Shown here: in pieces, positions 11,881-24,118 of the stretch
Layout of the letters: every line of letters starts with the position of its first letter
How positions within the stretch are numbered: the stretch's first letter is position 1
Assembly (NCBI GenBank): GCA_963932145.1
Contig: CAWVQA010000096.1
Span: 30,257 to 94,256 of the forward strand
Direction of reading: 5' to 3'
Source: Acanthosepion lycidas
Lineage: Eukaryota > Mollusca > Cephalopoda > Sepiida > Sepiidae
DNA: 64,000 bases
Made by a program: the position numbers and the translations under genes
The notes under the pieces: generated by a model
What the model was told of the DNA's origin: nothing
Database searches by the model: none
The model's input: the letters and a program-made list of their open reading frames with translations, nothing else

Positions 11881-13140
11881 CTAGCTGCAAGAGAAATGCC
11901 TTAAATTGCCGTTTGAAGCTTCAACTTTGGGTTCCCAGTTCTCGTTATTTGGGTATCGTAAAAAAAAGTCGATTAAGATTTGTCATTTTTGGTAGTGATT
12001 TTATTCGCCTATTAGATGCACAATGAGTTGGAGAATCTGATAAACCCCACTTCCGGTAGCCTAGCTGCAAGAGAAATGCCTTAAATTGCCGTTTGAAGCT
12101 TCAACTTTGGGTTCCCAGTTCACGTTATTTGGGTATCGTAAAAAAAAGGCGATTAAGATTTGTCATTTTTGGTACTAATTTTATTCGCCTATTAGATGCA
12201 CAATGAGTTGGAGAATCTGATAAACCCCACTTCCGGTAGCCTAGCTGCAAGAGAAATTCCTTAAATTGCCGTTTGAAGCTTCAACTTTGGGTTCCCAGTT
12301 CACGTTATTTGGGTATCGTAAAAAAAAGTCGATTAAGATTTGTCATTTTTGGTAGTGATTTTATTCGCCTATTAGATGCACAATGAGTTGGAGAATCTGA
12401 TAAACCCCACTTCCGGTAGCCTAGCTGCAAGAGAAATGCCTTAAATTGCCGTTTGAAGCTTCAACTTTGGGTTCCCAGTTCACGTTCTTTGGGTATCGTA
12501 AAAAAAAGTCGATTAAGATTTGTCATTTTTGGTAGTGATTTTATTCGCCTATTAGATGCACAATGAGTTGGAGAATCTGATAAAGCCCACTTCCGGTAGC
12601 CTAGCTGCAAGGGAAATGCCTTAAATTGCCGTTTGAAGCTTCAACTTTGGGTTCCCAGTTCACGTTATTTGGGTATCGTAAAAAAAAGTCGATTAAGATT
12701 TGTCATTTTTGGTAGTGATTTTATTCGCCTATTAGATGCACAATGAGTTGGAGAATCTGATAAACCCCACTTCCGGTAGCCTAGCTGTAAGGGAAATGCC
12801 TTAAATTGCCGTTTGAAGCTTCAACTTTGGGTTCCCAGTTCTCGTTATTTGGGTATCGTAAAAAAAAGTCGATTAAGATTTGTCATTTTTGGTAGTGATT
12901 TTATTCGCCTATTAGATGCACAATGAGTTGGAGAATCTGATAAACCCCACTTCCGGTAGCCTAGCTGCAAGGGAAATGCCTTAAATTGCCGTTTGAAGCT
13001 TCAACTTTGGGTTCCCAGTTCTCGTTATTTGGGTATCGTAAAAAAAAGTCGATTAAGATTTGTCATTTTTGGTAGTGATTTTATTCGCCTATTAGATGCA
13101 CAATGAGTTGGAGAATCTGATAAACCCCACTTCCGGTAGC

Positions 13141-14580
13141 CTAGCTGCAAGAGAAATGCCTTAAATTGCCGTTTGAAGCTTCAACTTTGGGTTCCCAGTT
13201 CACGTTATTTGGGTATCGTAAAAAAAAGTCGATTAAGATTTGTCATTTTTGGTAGTGATTTTATTCGCCTATTAGATGCACAATGAGTTGGAGAATCTGA
13301 TAAACCCCACTTCCGGTAGCCTAGCTGCAAGAGAAATGCCTTAAATTGCCGTTTGAAGCTTCAACTTTGGGTTCCCAGTTCACGTTATTTGGGTATCGTA
13401 AAAAAAAGTCGATTAAGATTTGTCATTTTTGGTAGTGATTTTATTCGCCTATTAGATGCACAATGAGTTGGAGAATCTGATAAACCCCACTTCCGGTAGC
13501 CTAGCTGCAAGAGAAATGCCTTAAATTGCCGTTTGAAGCTTCAACTTTGGGTTCCCAGTTCACGTTATTTGGGTATCGTAAAAAAAAGTCGATTAAGATT
13601 TGTCATTTTTGGTAGTGATTTTATTCGCCTATTAGATGCACAATGAGTTGGAGAATCTGATAAACCCCTCTTCCGGTAGCCTAGCTGCAAGAGAAATGCC
13701 TTAAATTGCCGTTTGAAGCTTCAACTTTGGGTTCCCAGTTCTCGTTATTTGGGTATCGTAAAAAAAAGTCGATTAAGATTTGTCATTTTTGGTAGTGATT
13801 TTATTCGCCTATTAGATGCACAATGAGTTGGAGAATCTGATAAACCCCACTTCCGGTAGCCTAGCTGCAAGAGAAATGCCTTAAATTGCCGTTTGAAGCT
13901 TCAACTTTGGGTTCCCAGTTCACGTTATTTGGGTATCGTAAAAAAAAGTCGATTAAGATTTGTCATTTTTGGTAGTGATTTTATTCGCCTATTAGATGCA
14001 CAATGAGTTGGAGAATCTGATAAACCCCACTTCCGGTAGCCTAGCTGCAAGAGAAATGCCTTAAATTGCCGTTTGAAGCTTCAACTTTGGGGTCCCAGTT
14101 CACGTTATTTGGGTATCGTAAAAAAAAGTCGATTAAGATTTGTCATTTTTGGTAGTCATTTTATTCGCCTATTAGATGCACAATGAGTTGGAGAATCTGA
14201 TAAACCCCACTTCCGGTAGCCTAGCTGCAAGAGAAATGCCTTAAATTGCCGTTTGAAGCTTCAACTTTGGGTTCCCAGTTCTCGTTATTTGGGTATCGTA
14301 AAAAAAAGTCGATTAAGATTTGTCATTTTTGGTAGTGATTTTATTCGCCTATTAGATGCACAATGAGTTGGAGAATCTGATAAACCCCACTTCCGGTAGC
14401 CTAGCTGCAAGAGAAATGCCTTAAATTGCCGTTTGAAGCTTCAACTTTGGGTTCCCAGTTCTCGTTATTTGGGTATCGTAAAAAAAAGTCGATTAAGATT
14501 TGTCATTTTTGGTAGTGATTTTATTCGCCTATTAGATGCACAATGAGTTGGAGAATCTGATAAACCCCACTTCCGGTAGC
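13141..14580. repeat. 1440-bp (8-monomer) block, copy 2 of the 2700-bp-offset duplication
   Basis: Second copy of the 10441-11880 block, identical at the shared rare sites. It has one private change (C at 14157, 'gtagtcatt'). It is flanked on both sides by a two-monomer type B unit whose first member reads 'ctgtaaggg' (12781 and 14581, 1800 bp apart). This suggests the block was moved or amplified together with those flanks. Confidence 0.83.
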
Positions 14581-15660
14581 CTAGCTGTAAGGGAAATGCC
14601 TTAAATTGCCGTTTGAAGCTTCAACTTTGGGTTCCCAGTTCTCGTTATTTGGGTATCGTAAAAAAAAGTCGATTAAGATTTGTCATTTTTGGTAGTGATT
14701 TTATTCGCCTATTAGATGCACAATGAGTTGGAGAATCTGATAAACCCCACTTCCGGTAGCCTAGCTGCAAGGGAAATGCCTTAAATTGCCGTTTGAAGCT
14801 TCAACTTTGGGTTCCCAGTTCTCGTTATTTGGGTATCGTAAAAAAAAGTCGATTAAGATTTGTCATTTTTGGTAGTGATTTTATTCGCCTATTAGATGCA
14901 CAATGAGTTGGAGAATCTGATAAACCCCACTTCCGGTAGCCTAGCTGCAAGAGAAATGCCTTAAATTGCCGTTTGAAGCTTCAACTTTGGGTTCCCAGTT
15001 CACGTTATTTGGGTATCGTAAAAAAAAGTCGATTAAGATTTGTCATTTTTGGTAGTGATTTTATTCGCCTATTAGATGCACAATGAGTTGGAGAATCTGA
15101 TAAACCCCACTTCCGGTAGCCTAGCTGCAAGAGAAATGCCTTAAATTGCCGTTTGAAGCTTCAACTTTGGGTTCCCAGTTCACGTTATTTGGGTATCGTA
15201 AAAAAAAGTCGATTAAGATTTGTCATTTTTGGTAGTGATTTTATTCGCCTATTAGATGCACAATGAGTTGGAGAATCTGATAAACCCCACTTCCGGTAGC
15301 CTAGCTGCAAGAGAAATGCCTTAAATTGCCGTTTGAAGCTTCAACTTTGGGTTCCCAGTTCACGTTATTTGGGTATCGTAAAAAAAAGTCGATTAAGATT
15401 TGTCATTTTTGGTAGTGATTTTATTCGCCTATTAGATGCACAATGTGTTGGAGAATCTGATAAACCCCACTTCCGGTAGCCTAGCTGCAAGAGAAATGCC
15501 TTAAATTGCCGTTTGAAGCTTCAACTTTGGGTTCCCAGTTCAGGTTATTTGGGTATCGTAAAAAAAAGTCGATTAAGATTTGTCATTTTTGGTAGTGATT
15601 TTATTCGCCTATTAGATGCACAATGAGTTGGAGAATCTGATAAACCCCACTTCCGGTAGC

Positions 15661-15839
15661 CTAGCTGCAAGGGAAATGCCTTAAATTGCCGTTTGAAGCT
15701 TCAACTTTGGGTTCCCAGTTCTCGTTATTTGGGTATCGTAAAAAAAAGTCGATTAAGATTTGTCATTTTTGGTAGTTTTTTATTCGCCTATTAGATGCAC
15801 AATGAGTTGGAGAATCTGATAAACCCCACTTCCGGTAGC
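15661..15839. repeat. 179-bp monomer, 'ga' replaced by 't'
   Basis: The consensus 'ggtagtgatttt' reads 'ggtagttttttatt' here, a net loss of one base near 15776. It is a type B monomer and the only copy I saw with this change. Confidence 0.9.
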
Positions 15840-17099
15840 CTAGCTGCAAGAGAAATGCCTTAAATTGCCGTTTGAAGCTTCAACTTTGGGTTCCCAGTTC
15901 ACGTTATTTGGGTATCGTAAAAAAAAGTCGATTAAGATTTGTCATTTTTGGTAGTGATTTTATTCGCCTATTAGATGCACAATGAGTTGGAGAATCTGAT
16001 AAACCCCACTTCCGGTAGCCTAGCTGCAAGGGAAATGCCTTAAATTGCCGTTTAAAGCTTCAACTTTGGGTTCCCAGTTCTCGTTATTTGGGTATCGTAA
16101 AAAAAAGTCGATTAAGATTTGTCATTTTTGGTAGTGATTTTATTCGCCTATTAGATGCACAATGAGTTGGAGAATCTGATAAACCCCACTTCCGGTAGCC
16201 TAGCTGCAAGGGAAATGCCTTAAATTGCCGTTTGAAGCTTCAACTTTGGGTTCCCAGTTCTCGTTATTTGGGTATCGTAAAAAAAAGTCGATTAAGATTT
16301 GTCATTTTTGGTAGTGATTTTATTCGCCTATTAGATGCACAATGAGTTGGAGAATCTGATAAACCCCACTTCCGGTAGCCTAGCTGCAAGGGAAATGCCT
16401 TAAATTGCCGTTTGAAGCTTCAACTTTGGGTTCCCAGTTCTCGTTATTTGGGTATCGTAAAAAAAAGTCGATTAAGATTTGTCATTTTTAGTAGTGATTT
16501 TATTCGCCTATTAGATGCACAATGAGTTGGAGAATCTGATAAACCCCACTTCCGGTAGCCTAGCTGCAAGAGAAATGCCTTAAATTGCCGTTTGAAGCTT
16601 CAACTTTGGGTTCCCAGTTCACGTAATTTGGGTATCGTAAAAAAAAGTCGATTAAGATTTGTCATTTTTGGTAGTGATTTTATTCGCCTATTAGATGCAC
16701 AATGAGTTGGAGAATCTGATAAACCCCACTTCCGGTAGCCTAGCTGCAAGGGAAATGCCTTAAATTGCCGTTTGAAGCTTCAACTTTGGGTTCCCAGTTC
16801 TCGTTATTTGGGTATCGTAAAAAAAAGTCGATTAAGATTTGTCATTTTTGGTAGTGATTTTATTCGCCTATTAGATGCACAATGAGTTGGAGAATCTGAT
16901 AAACCCCACTTCCGGTAGCCTAGCTGCAAGGGAAATGCCTTAAATTGCCGTTTGAAGCTTCAACTTCGGGTTCCCAGTTCTCGTTATTTGGGTATCGTAA
17001 AAAAAAGTCGATTAAGATTTGTCATTTTTGGTAGTGATTTTATTCGCCTATTAGATGCACAATGAGTTGGAGAATCTGATAAACCCCACTTCCGGTAGC

Positions 17100-18899
17100 C
17101 TAGCTGCAAGGGAAATGCCTTAAATTGCCGTTTGAAGCTTCAACTTTGGGTTCCCAGTTCTCGTTATTTGGGTATCGTAAAAAAAAGTCGATTAAGATTT
17201 GTCATTTTTGGTAGTGATTTTATTCGCCTATTAGATGTACAATGAGTTGGAGAATCTGATAAACCCCACTTCCGGTAGCCTAGCTGCAAGAGAAATGCCT
17301 TAAATTGCCGTTTGAAGCTTCAACTTTGGGTTCCCAGTTCACGTTATTTGGGTATCGTAAAAAAAAGTCGATTAAGATTTGTCATTTTTGGTAGTGATTT
17401 TATTCGCCTATTAGATGCACAATGAGTTGGAGAATCTGATAAACCCCACTTCCGGTAGCCTAGCTGCAAGAGAAATGCCTTAAATTGCCGTTTGAAGCTT
17501 CAACTTTGGGTTCCCAGTTCACGTTATTTGGGTATCGTAAAAAAAAGTCGATTAAGATTTGTCATTTTTGGTAGTGATTTTATTCGCCTATTAGATGCAC
17601 AATGAGTTGGAGAATCTGATAAACCCCACTTCCGGTAGCCTAGCTGCAAGAGAAATGCCTTAAATTGCCGTTTGAAGCTTCAACTTTGGGTTCCCAGTTC
17701 ACGTTATTTGGGTATCGTAAAAAAAAGTCGATTAAGATTTGTCATTTTTGGTAGTGATTTTATTCGCCTATTAGATGCACAATGTGTTGGAGAATCTGAT
17801 AAACCCCACTTCCGGTAGCCTAGCTGCAAGAGAAATGCCTTAAATTGCCGTTTGAAGCTTCAACTTTGGGTTCCCAGTTCACGTTATTTGGGTATCGTAA
17901 AAAAAAGTCGATTAAGATTTGTCATTTTTGGTAGTGATTTTATTCGCCTATTAGATGCACAATGAGTTGGAGAATCTGATAAACCCCACTTCTGGTAGCC
18001 TAGCTGCAAGAGAAATGCCTTAAATTGCCGTTTGAAGCTTCAACTTTGGGTTCCCAGTTCACGTTATTTGCGTATCGTAAAAAAAAGTCGATTAAGATTT
18101 GTCATTTTTGGTAGTGATTTTATTCGCCTATTAGATGCACAATGAGTTGGAGAATCTGATAAACCCCACTTCCGGTAGCCTAGCTGCAAGAGAAATGTCT
18201 TAAATTGCCGTTTGAAGCTTCAACTTTGGGTTCCCAGTTCACGTTATTTGGGTATCGTAAAAAAAAGTCGATTAAGATTTGTCATTTTTGGTAGTGATTT
18301 TATTCGCCTATTAGATGCACAATGAGTTGGAGAATCTGATAAACCCCACTTCCGGTAGCCTAGCTGCAAGGGAAATGCCTTAAATTGCCGTTTGAAGCTT
18401 CAACTTTGGGTTCCCAGTTCTCGTTATTTGGGTATCGTAAAAAAAAGTCGATTAAGATTTGTCATTTTTGGTAGTGATTTTATTTGCCTATTAGATGCAC
18501 AATGAGTTGGAGAATCTGATAAACCCCACTTCCGGTAGCCTAGCTGCAAGAGAAATGCCTTAAATTGCCGTTTGAAGCTTCAACTTTGGGTTCCCAGTTC
18601 ACGTTATTTGGGTATCGTAAAAAAAAGTCGATTAAGATTTGTCATTTTTGGTAGTGATTTTTTTCGCCTATTAGATGCACAATGAGTTGGAGAATCTGAT
18701 AAACCCCACTTCCGGTAGCCTAGCTGCAAGAGAAATGCCTTAAATTGCCGTTTGAAGCTTCAACTTTGGGTTCCCAGTTCACGTTATTTGGGTATCGTAA
18801 AAAAAAGTCGATTAAGATTTGTCATTTTTGGTAGTGATTTTATTCGCCTATTAGATGCACAATGAGTTGGAGAATCTGATAAACCCCACTTCCGGTAGC
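17100..18899. repeat. 1.8-kb (10-monomer) block, copy 1, duplicated 24 monomers downstream
   Basis: Monomers 96-105 match monomers 120-129 (21419-23218). Five rare variants are shared in the same order: 'agatgtac', 'aatgtgttg' (T at 17785 and 22104), 'cttctggt', 'tttgcgtatc' and the 'gattttttt' change. The offset is 4319 bp, 24 units minus the 1-bp deletion between them. I found three differences: 'attcacc' and 'gtagtaat' private to copy 2, and 'aaatgtctt' private to copy 1. Confidence 0.9.
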
Positions 18900-20159
18900 C
18901 TAGCTGTAAGGGAAATGCCTTAAATTGCCGTTTGAAGCTTCAACTTTGGGTTCCCAGTTCTCGTTATTTGGGTATCGTAAAAAAAAGTCGATTAAGATTT
19001 GTCATTTTTGGTAGTGATTTTATTCGCCTATTAGATGCACAATGAGTTGGAGAATCTGATAAACCCCACTTCCGGTAGCCTAGCTGCAAGGGAAATGCCT
19101 TAAATTGCCGTTTGAAGCTTCAACTTTGGGTTCCCAGTTCTCGTTATTTGGGTATCGTAAAAAAAAGTCGATTAAGATTTGTCATTTTTGGTAGTGATTT
19201 TATTCGCCTATTAGATGCACAATGAGTTGGAGAATCTGATAAACCCCACTTCCGGTAGCCTAGCTGCAAGAGAAATGCCTTAAATTGCCGTTTGAAGCTT
19301 CAACTTTGGGTTCCCAGTTCACGTAATTTGGGTATCGTAAAAAAAAGTCGATTAAGATTTGTCATTTTTGGTAGTGATTTTATTCGCCTATTAGATGCAC
19401 AATGAGTTGGAGAATCTGATAAACCCCACTTCCGGTAGCCTAGCTGCAAGGGAAATGCCTTAAATTGCCGTTTGAAGCTTCAACTTTGGGTTCCCAGTTC
19501 TCGTTATTTGGGTATCGTAAAAAAAAGTCGATTAAGATTTGTCATTTTTGGTAGTGATTTTATTCGCCTATTAGATGCACAATGAGTTGGAGAATCTGAT
19601 AAACCCCACTTCCGGTAGCCTAGCTGCAAGGGAAATGCCTTAAATTGCCGTTTGAAGCTTCAACTTTGGGTTCCCAGTTCTCGTTATTTGGGTATCGTAA
19701 AAAAAAGTCGATTAAGATTTGTCATTTTTGGTAGTGATTTTATTCGCCTATTAGATGCACAATGAGTTGCAGAATCTGATAAACCCCACTTCCGGTAGCC
19801 TAGCTGCAAGTGAAATGCCTTAAATTGCCGTTTGAATCTTCAACTTTGGGTTCCCAGTTCTCGTTATTTGGGTATCGTAAAAAAAAGTCGATTAAGATTT
19901 GTCATTTTTGGTAGTGATTTTATTCGCCTATTAGATGCACAATGAGTTGGAGAATCTGATAAACCCCACTTCCGGTAGCCTAGCTGCAAGGGAAATGCCT
20001 TAAATTGCCGTTTGAAGCTTCAACTTTGGGTTCCCAGTTCACGTTATTTGGGTATCGTAAAAAAAAGTCGATTAAGATTTGTCATTTTTGGTAGTGATTT
20101 TATTCGCCTATTAGATGCACAATGAGTTGGAGAATCTGATAAACCCCACTTCCGGTAGC

Positions 20160-20338
20160 CTAGCTGCAAGAGAAATGCCTTAAATTGCCGTTTAAACTTC
20201 AACTTTGGGTTCCCAGTTCACGTTATTTGGGTATCGTAAAAAAAAGTCGATTAAGATTTGTCATTTTTGGTAGTGATTTTATTCGCCTATTAGATGCACA
20301 ATGAGTTGGAGAATCTGATAAACCCCACTTCCGGTAGC
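20160..20338. repeat. 179-bp monomer with altered palindrome
   Basis: 'gtttgaagcttc' reads 'gtttaaacttc', a net loss of one base that destroys the 12-bp palindrome and its HindIII site. Otherwise it is a type A monomer. Confidence 0.9.
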
Positions 20339-21418
20339 CTAGCTGCAAGGGAAATGCCTTAAATTGCCGTTTGAAGCTTCAACTTTGGGTTCCCAGTTCT
20401 CGTTATTTGGGTATCGTAAAAAAAAGTCGATTAAGATTTGTCATTTTTGGTAGTGATTTTATTCGCCTATTAGATGCACAATGAGTTGGAGAATCTGATA
20501 AACCCCACTTCCGGTAGCCTAGCTGTAAGGGAAATGCCTTAAATTGCCGTTTGAAGCTTCAACTTTGGGTTCCCAGTTCTCGTTATTTGGGTATCGTAAA
20601 AAAAAGTCGATTAAGATTTGTCATTTTTGGTAGTGATTTTATTCGCCTATTAGATGCACAATGAGTTGGAGAATTTGATAAACCCCACTTCCGGTAGCCT
20701 AGCTGCAAGGGAAATGCCTTAAATTGCCGTTTGAAGCTTCAACTTTGGGTTCCCAGTTCTCGTTATTTGGGTATCGTAAAAAAAAGTCGATTAAGATTTG
20801 TCATTTTTGGTAGTGATTTTATTCGCCTATTAGATGCACAATGAGTTGGAGAATCTGATAAACCCCACTTCCGGTAGCCTAGCTGCAAGAGAAATGCCTT
20901 AAATTGCCGTTTGAAGCTTCAACTTTGGGTTCCCAGTTCACGTTATTTGGGTATCGTAAAAAAAAGTCGATTAAGATTTGTCATTTTTGGTAGTGATTTT
21001 ATTCGCCTATTAGATGCACAATGAGTTGGAGAATCTGATAAACCCCACTTCCGGTATCCTAGCTGCAAGGGAAATGCCTTAAATTGCCGTTTGAAGCTTC
21101 AACTTTGGGTTCCCAGTTCTCGTTATTTGGGTATCGTAAAAAAAAGTCGATTAAGATTTGTCATTTTTGGTAGTGATTTTATTCGCCTATTAGATGCACA
21201 ATGAGTTGGAGAATCTGATAAACCCCACTTCCGGTAGCCTAGCTGTAAGGGAAATGCCTTAATTTGCCGTTTGAAGCTTCAACTTTGGGTTCCCAGTTCT
21301 CGTTATTTGGGTATCGTAAAAAAAAGTCGATTAAGATTTGTCATTTTTGGTAGTGATTTTATTCGCCTATTAGATGCACAATGAGTTGGAGAATCTGATA
21401 AACCCCACTTCCGGTAGC

Positions 21419-23218
21419 CTAGCTGCAAGGGAAATGCCTTAAATTGCCGTTTGAAGCTTCAACTTTGGGTTCCCAGTTCTCGTTATTTGGGTATCGTAAA
21501 AAAAAGTCGATTAAGATTTGTCATTTTTGGTAGTGATTTTATTCACCTATTAGATGTACAATGAGTTGGAGAATCTGATAAACCCCACTTCCGGTAGCCT
21601 AGCTGCAAGAGAAATGCCTTAAATTGCCGTTTGAAGCTTCAACTTTGGGTTCCCAGTTCACGTTATTTGGGTATCGTAAAAAAAAGTCGATTAAGATTTG
21701 TCATTTTTGGTAGTGATTTTATTCGCCTATTAGATGCACAATGAGTTGGAGAATCTGATAAACCCCACTTCCGGTAGCCTAGCTGCAAGAGAAATGCCTT
21801 AAATTGCCGTTTGAAGCTTCAACTTTGGGTTCCCAGTTCACGTTATTTGGGTATCGTAAAAAAAAGTCGATTAAGATTTGTCATTTTTGGTAGTGATTTT
21901 ATTCGCCTATTAGATGCACAATGAGTTGGAGAATCTGATAAACCCCACTTCCGGTAGCCTAGCTGCAAGAGAAATGCCTTAAATTGCCGTTTGAAGCTTC
22001 AACTTTGGGTTCCCAGTTCACGTTATTTGGGTATCGTAAAAAAAAGTCGATTAAGATTTGTCATTTTTGGTAGTGATTTTATTCGCCTATTAGATGCACA
22101 ATGTGTTGGAGAATCTGATAAACCCCACTTCCGGTAGCCTAGCTGCAAGAGAAATGCCTTAAATTGCCGTTTGAAGCTTCAACTTTGGGTTCCCAGTTCA
22201 CGTTATTTGGGTATCGTAAAAAAAAGTCGATTAAGATTTGTCATTTTTGGTAGTGATTTTATTCGCCTATTAGATGCACAATGAGTTGGAGAATCTGATA
22301 AACCCCACTTCTGGTAGCCTAGCTGCAAGAGAAATGCCTTAAATTGCCGTTTGAAGCTTCAACTTTGGGTTCCCAGTTCACGTTATTTGCGTATCGTAAA
22401 AAAAAGTCGATTAAGATTTGTCATTTTTGGTAGTAATTTTATTCGCCTATTAGATGCACAATGAGTTGGAGAATCTGATAAACCCCACTTCCGGTAGCCT
22501 AGCTGCAAGAGAAATGCCTTAAATTGCCGTTTGAAGCTTCAACTTTGGGTTCCCAGTTCACGTTATTTGGGTATCGTAAAAAAAAGTCGATTAAGATTTG
22601 TCATTTTTGGTAGTGATTTTATTCGCCTATTAGATGCACAATGAGTTGGAGAATCTGATAAACCCCACTTCCGGTAGCCTAGCTGCAAGGGAAATGCCTT
22701 AAATTGCCGTTTGAAGCTTCAACTTTGGGTTCCCAGTTCTCGTTATTTGGGTATCGTAAAAAAAAGTCGATTAAGATTTGTCATTTTTGGTAGTGATTTT
22801 ATTCGCCTATTAGATGCACAATGAGTTGGAGAATCTGATAAACCCCACTTCCGGTAGCCTAGCTGCAAGAGAAATGCCTTAAATTGCCGTTTGAAGCTTC
22901 AACTTTGGGTTCCCAGTTCACGTTATTTGGGTATCGTAAAAAAAAGTCGATTAAGATTTGTCATTTTTGGTAGTGATTTTTTTCGCCTATTAGATGCACA
23001 ATGAGTTGGAGAATCTGATAAACCCCACTTCCGGTAGCCTAGCTGCAAGAGAAATGCCTTAAATTGCCGTTTGAAGCTTCAACTTTGGGTTCCCAGTTCA
23101 CGTTATTTGGGTATCGTAAAAAAAAGTCGATTAAGATTTGTCATTTTTGGTAGTGATTTTATTCGCCTATTAGATGCACAATGAGTTGGAGAATCTGATA
23201 AACCCCACTTCCGGTAGC
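21419..23218. repeat. 1.8-kb (10-monomer) block, copy 2
   Basis: Copy of 17100-18899, identified by the same ordered set of five rare variants. Similarity ends at both edges: the preceding monomer carries 'ctgtaaggg' here only, and the following slot is type A here but type B in the first copy. The 'gattttttt' variant appears once more near 24061, 1080 bp beyond its position here, which suggests a further small duplication. Confidence 0.88.
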
Positions 23219-24118
23219 CTAGCTGCAAGAGAAATGCCTTAAATTGCCGTTTGAAGCTTCAACTTTGGGTTCCCAGTTCACGTTATTTGGGTATCGTAAA
23301 AAAAAGTCGATTAAGATTTGTCATTTTTGGTAGTGATTTTATTCGCCTATTAGATGCACAATGAGTTGGAGAATCTGATAAACCCCACTTCCGGTAGCCT
23401 AGCTGCAAGTGAAATGCCTTAAATTGCCGTTTGAAGCTTCAACTTTGGGTTCCCAGTTCACGTTATTTGGGTATCGTAAAAAAAAGTCGATTAAGATTTG
23501 TCATTTTTGGTAGTGATTTTATTCGCCTATTAGATGCACAATGAGTTGGAGAATCTGATAAACCCCACTTCCGGTAGCCTAGCTGCAAGGGAAATGCCTT
23601 AAATTGCCGTTTGAAGCTTCAACTTTGGGTTCCCAGTTCTCGTTATTTGGGTATCGTAAAAAAAAGTCGATTAAGATTTGTCATTTTTGGTAGTGATTTT
23701 ATTCGCCTATTAGATGCACAATGAGTTGGAGAATCTGATAAACCCCACTTCCGGTAGCCTAGCTGCAAGGGAAATGCCTTAAATTGCCGTTTGAAGCTTC
23801 AACTTTGGGTTCCCAGTTCACGTTATTTGGGTATCGTAAAAAAAAGTCGATTAAGATTTGTCATTTTTGGTAGTGATTTTATTCGCCTATTAGATGCACA
23901 ATGAGTTGGAGAATCTGATAAACCCCACTTCCGGTAGCCTAGCTGCAAGAGAAATGCCTTAAATTGCCGTTTGAAGCTTCAACTTTGGGTTCCCAGTTCA
24001 CGTTATTTGGGTATCGTAAAAAAAAGTCGATTCAGATTTGTCATTTTTGGTAGTGATTTTTTTCGCCTATTAGATGCACAATGAGTTGGAGAATCTGATA
24101 AACCCCACTTCCGGTAGC

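Larger units (their letters stand above)
7201..12600. repeat. Variant domain 2: C180 fixed, A12 with either base at 62
   Basis: From the monomer starting at 7201, position 180 is C throughout while position 12 stays A. Both A62 and T62 occur, and A62 now follows C180, unlike in domain 1. The domain begins at a monomer with a 1-bp deletion (7201-7379) and ends where G12 becomes common (12601). Rare substitutions are frequent between 9181 and 9720 and between 12121 and 12600. Confidence 0.82.
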
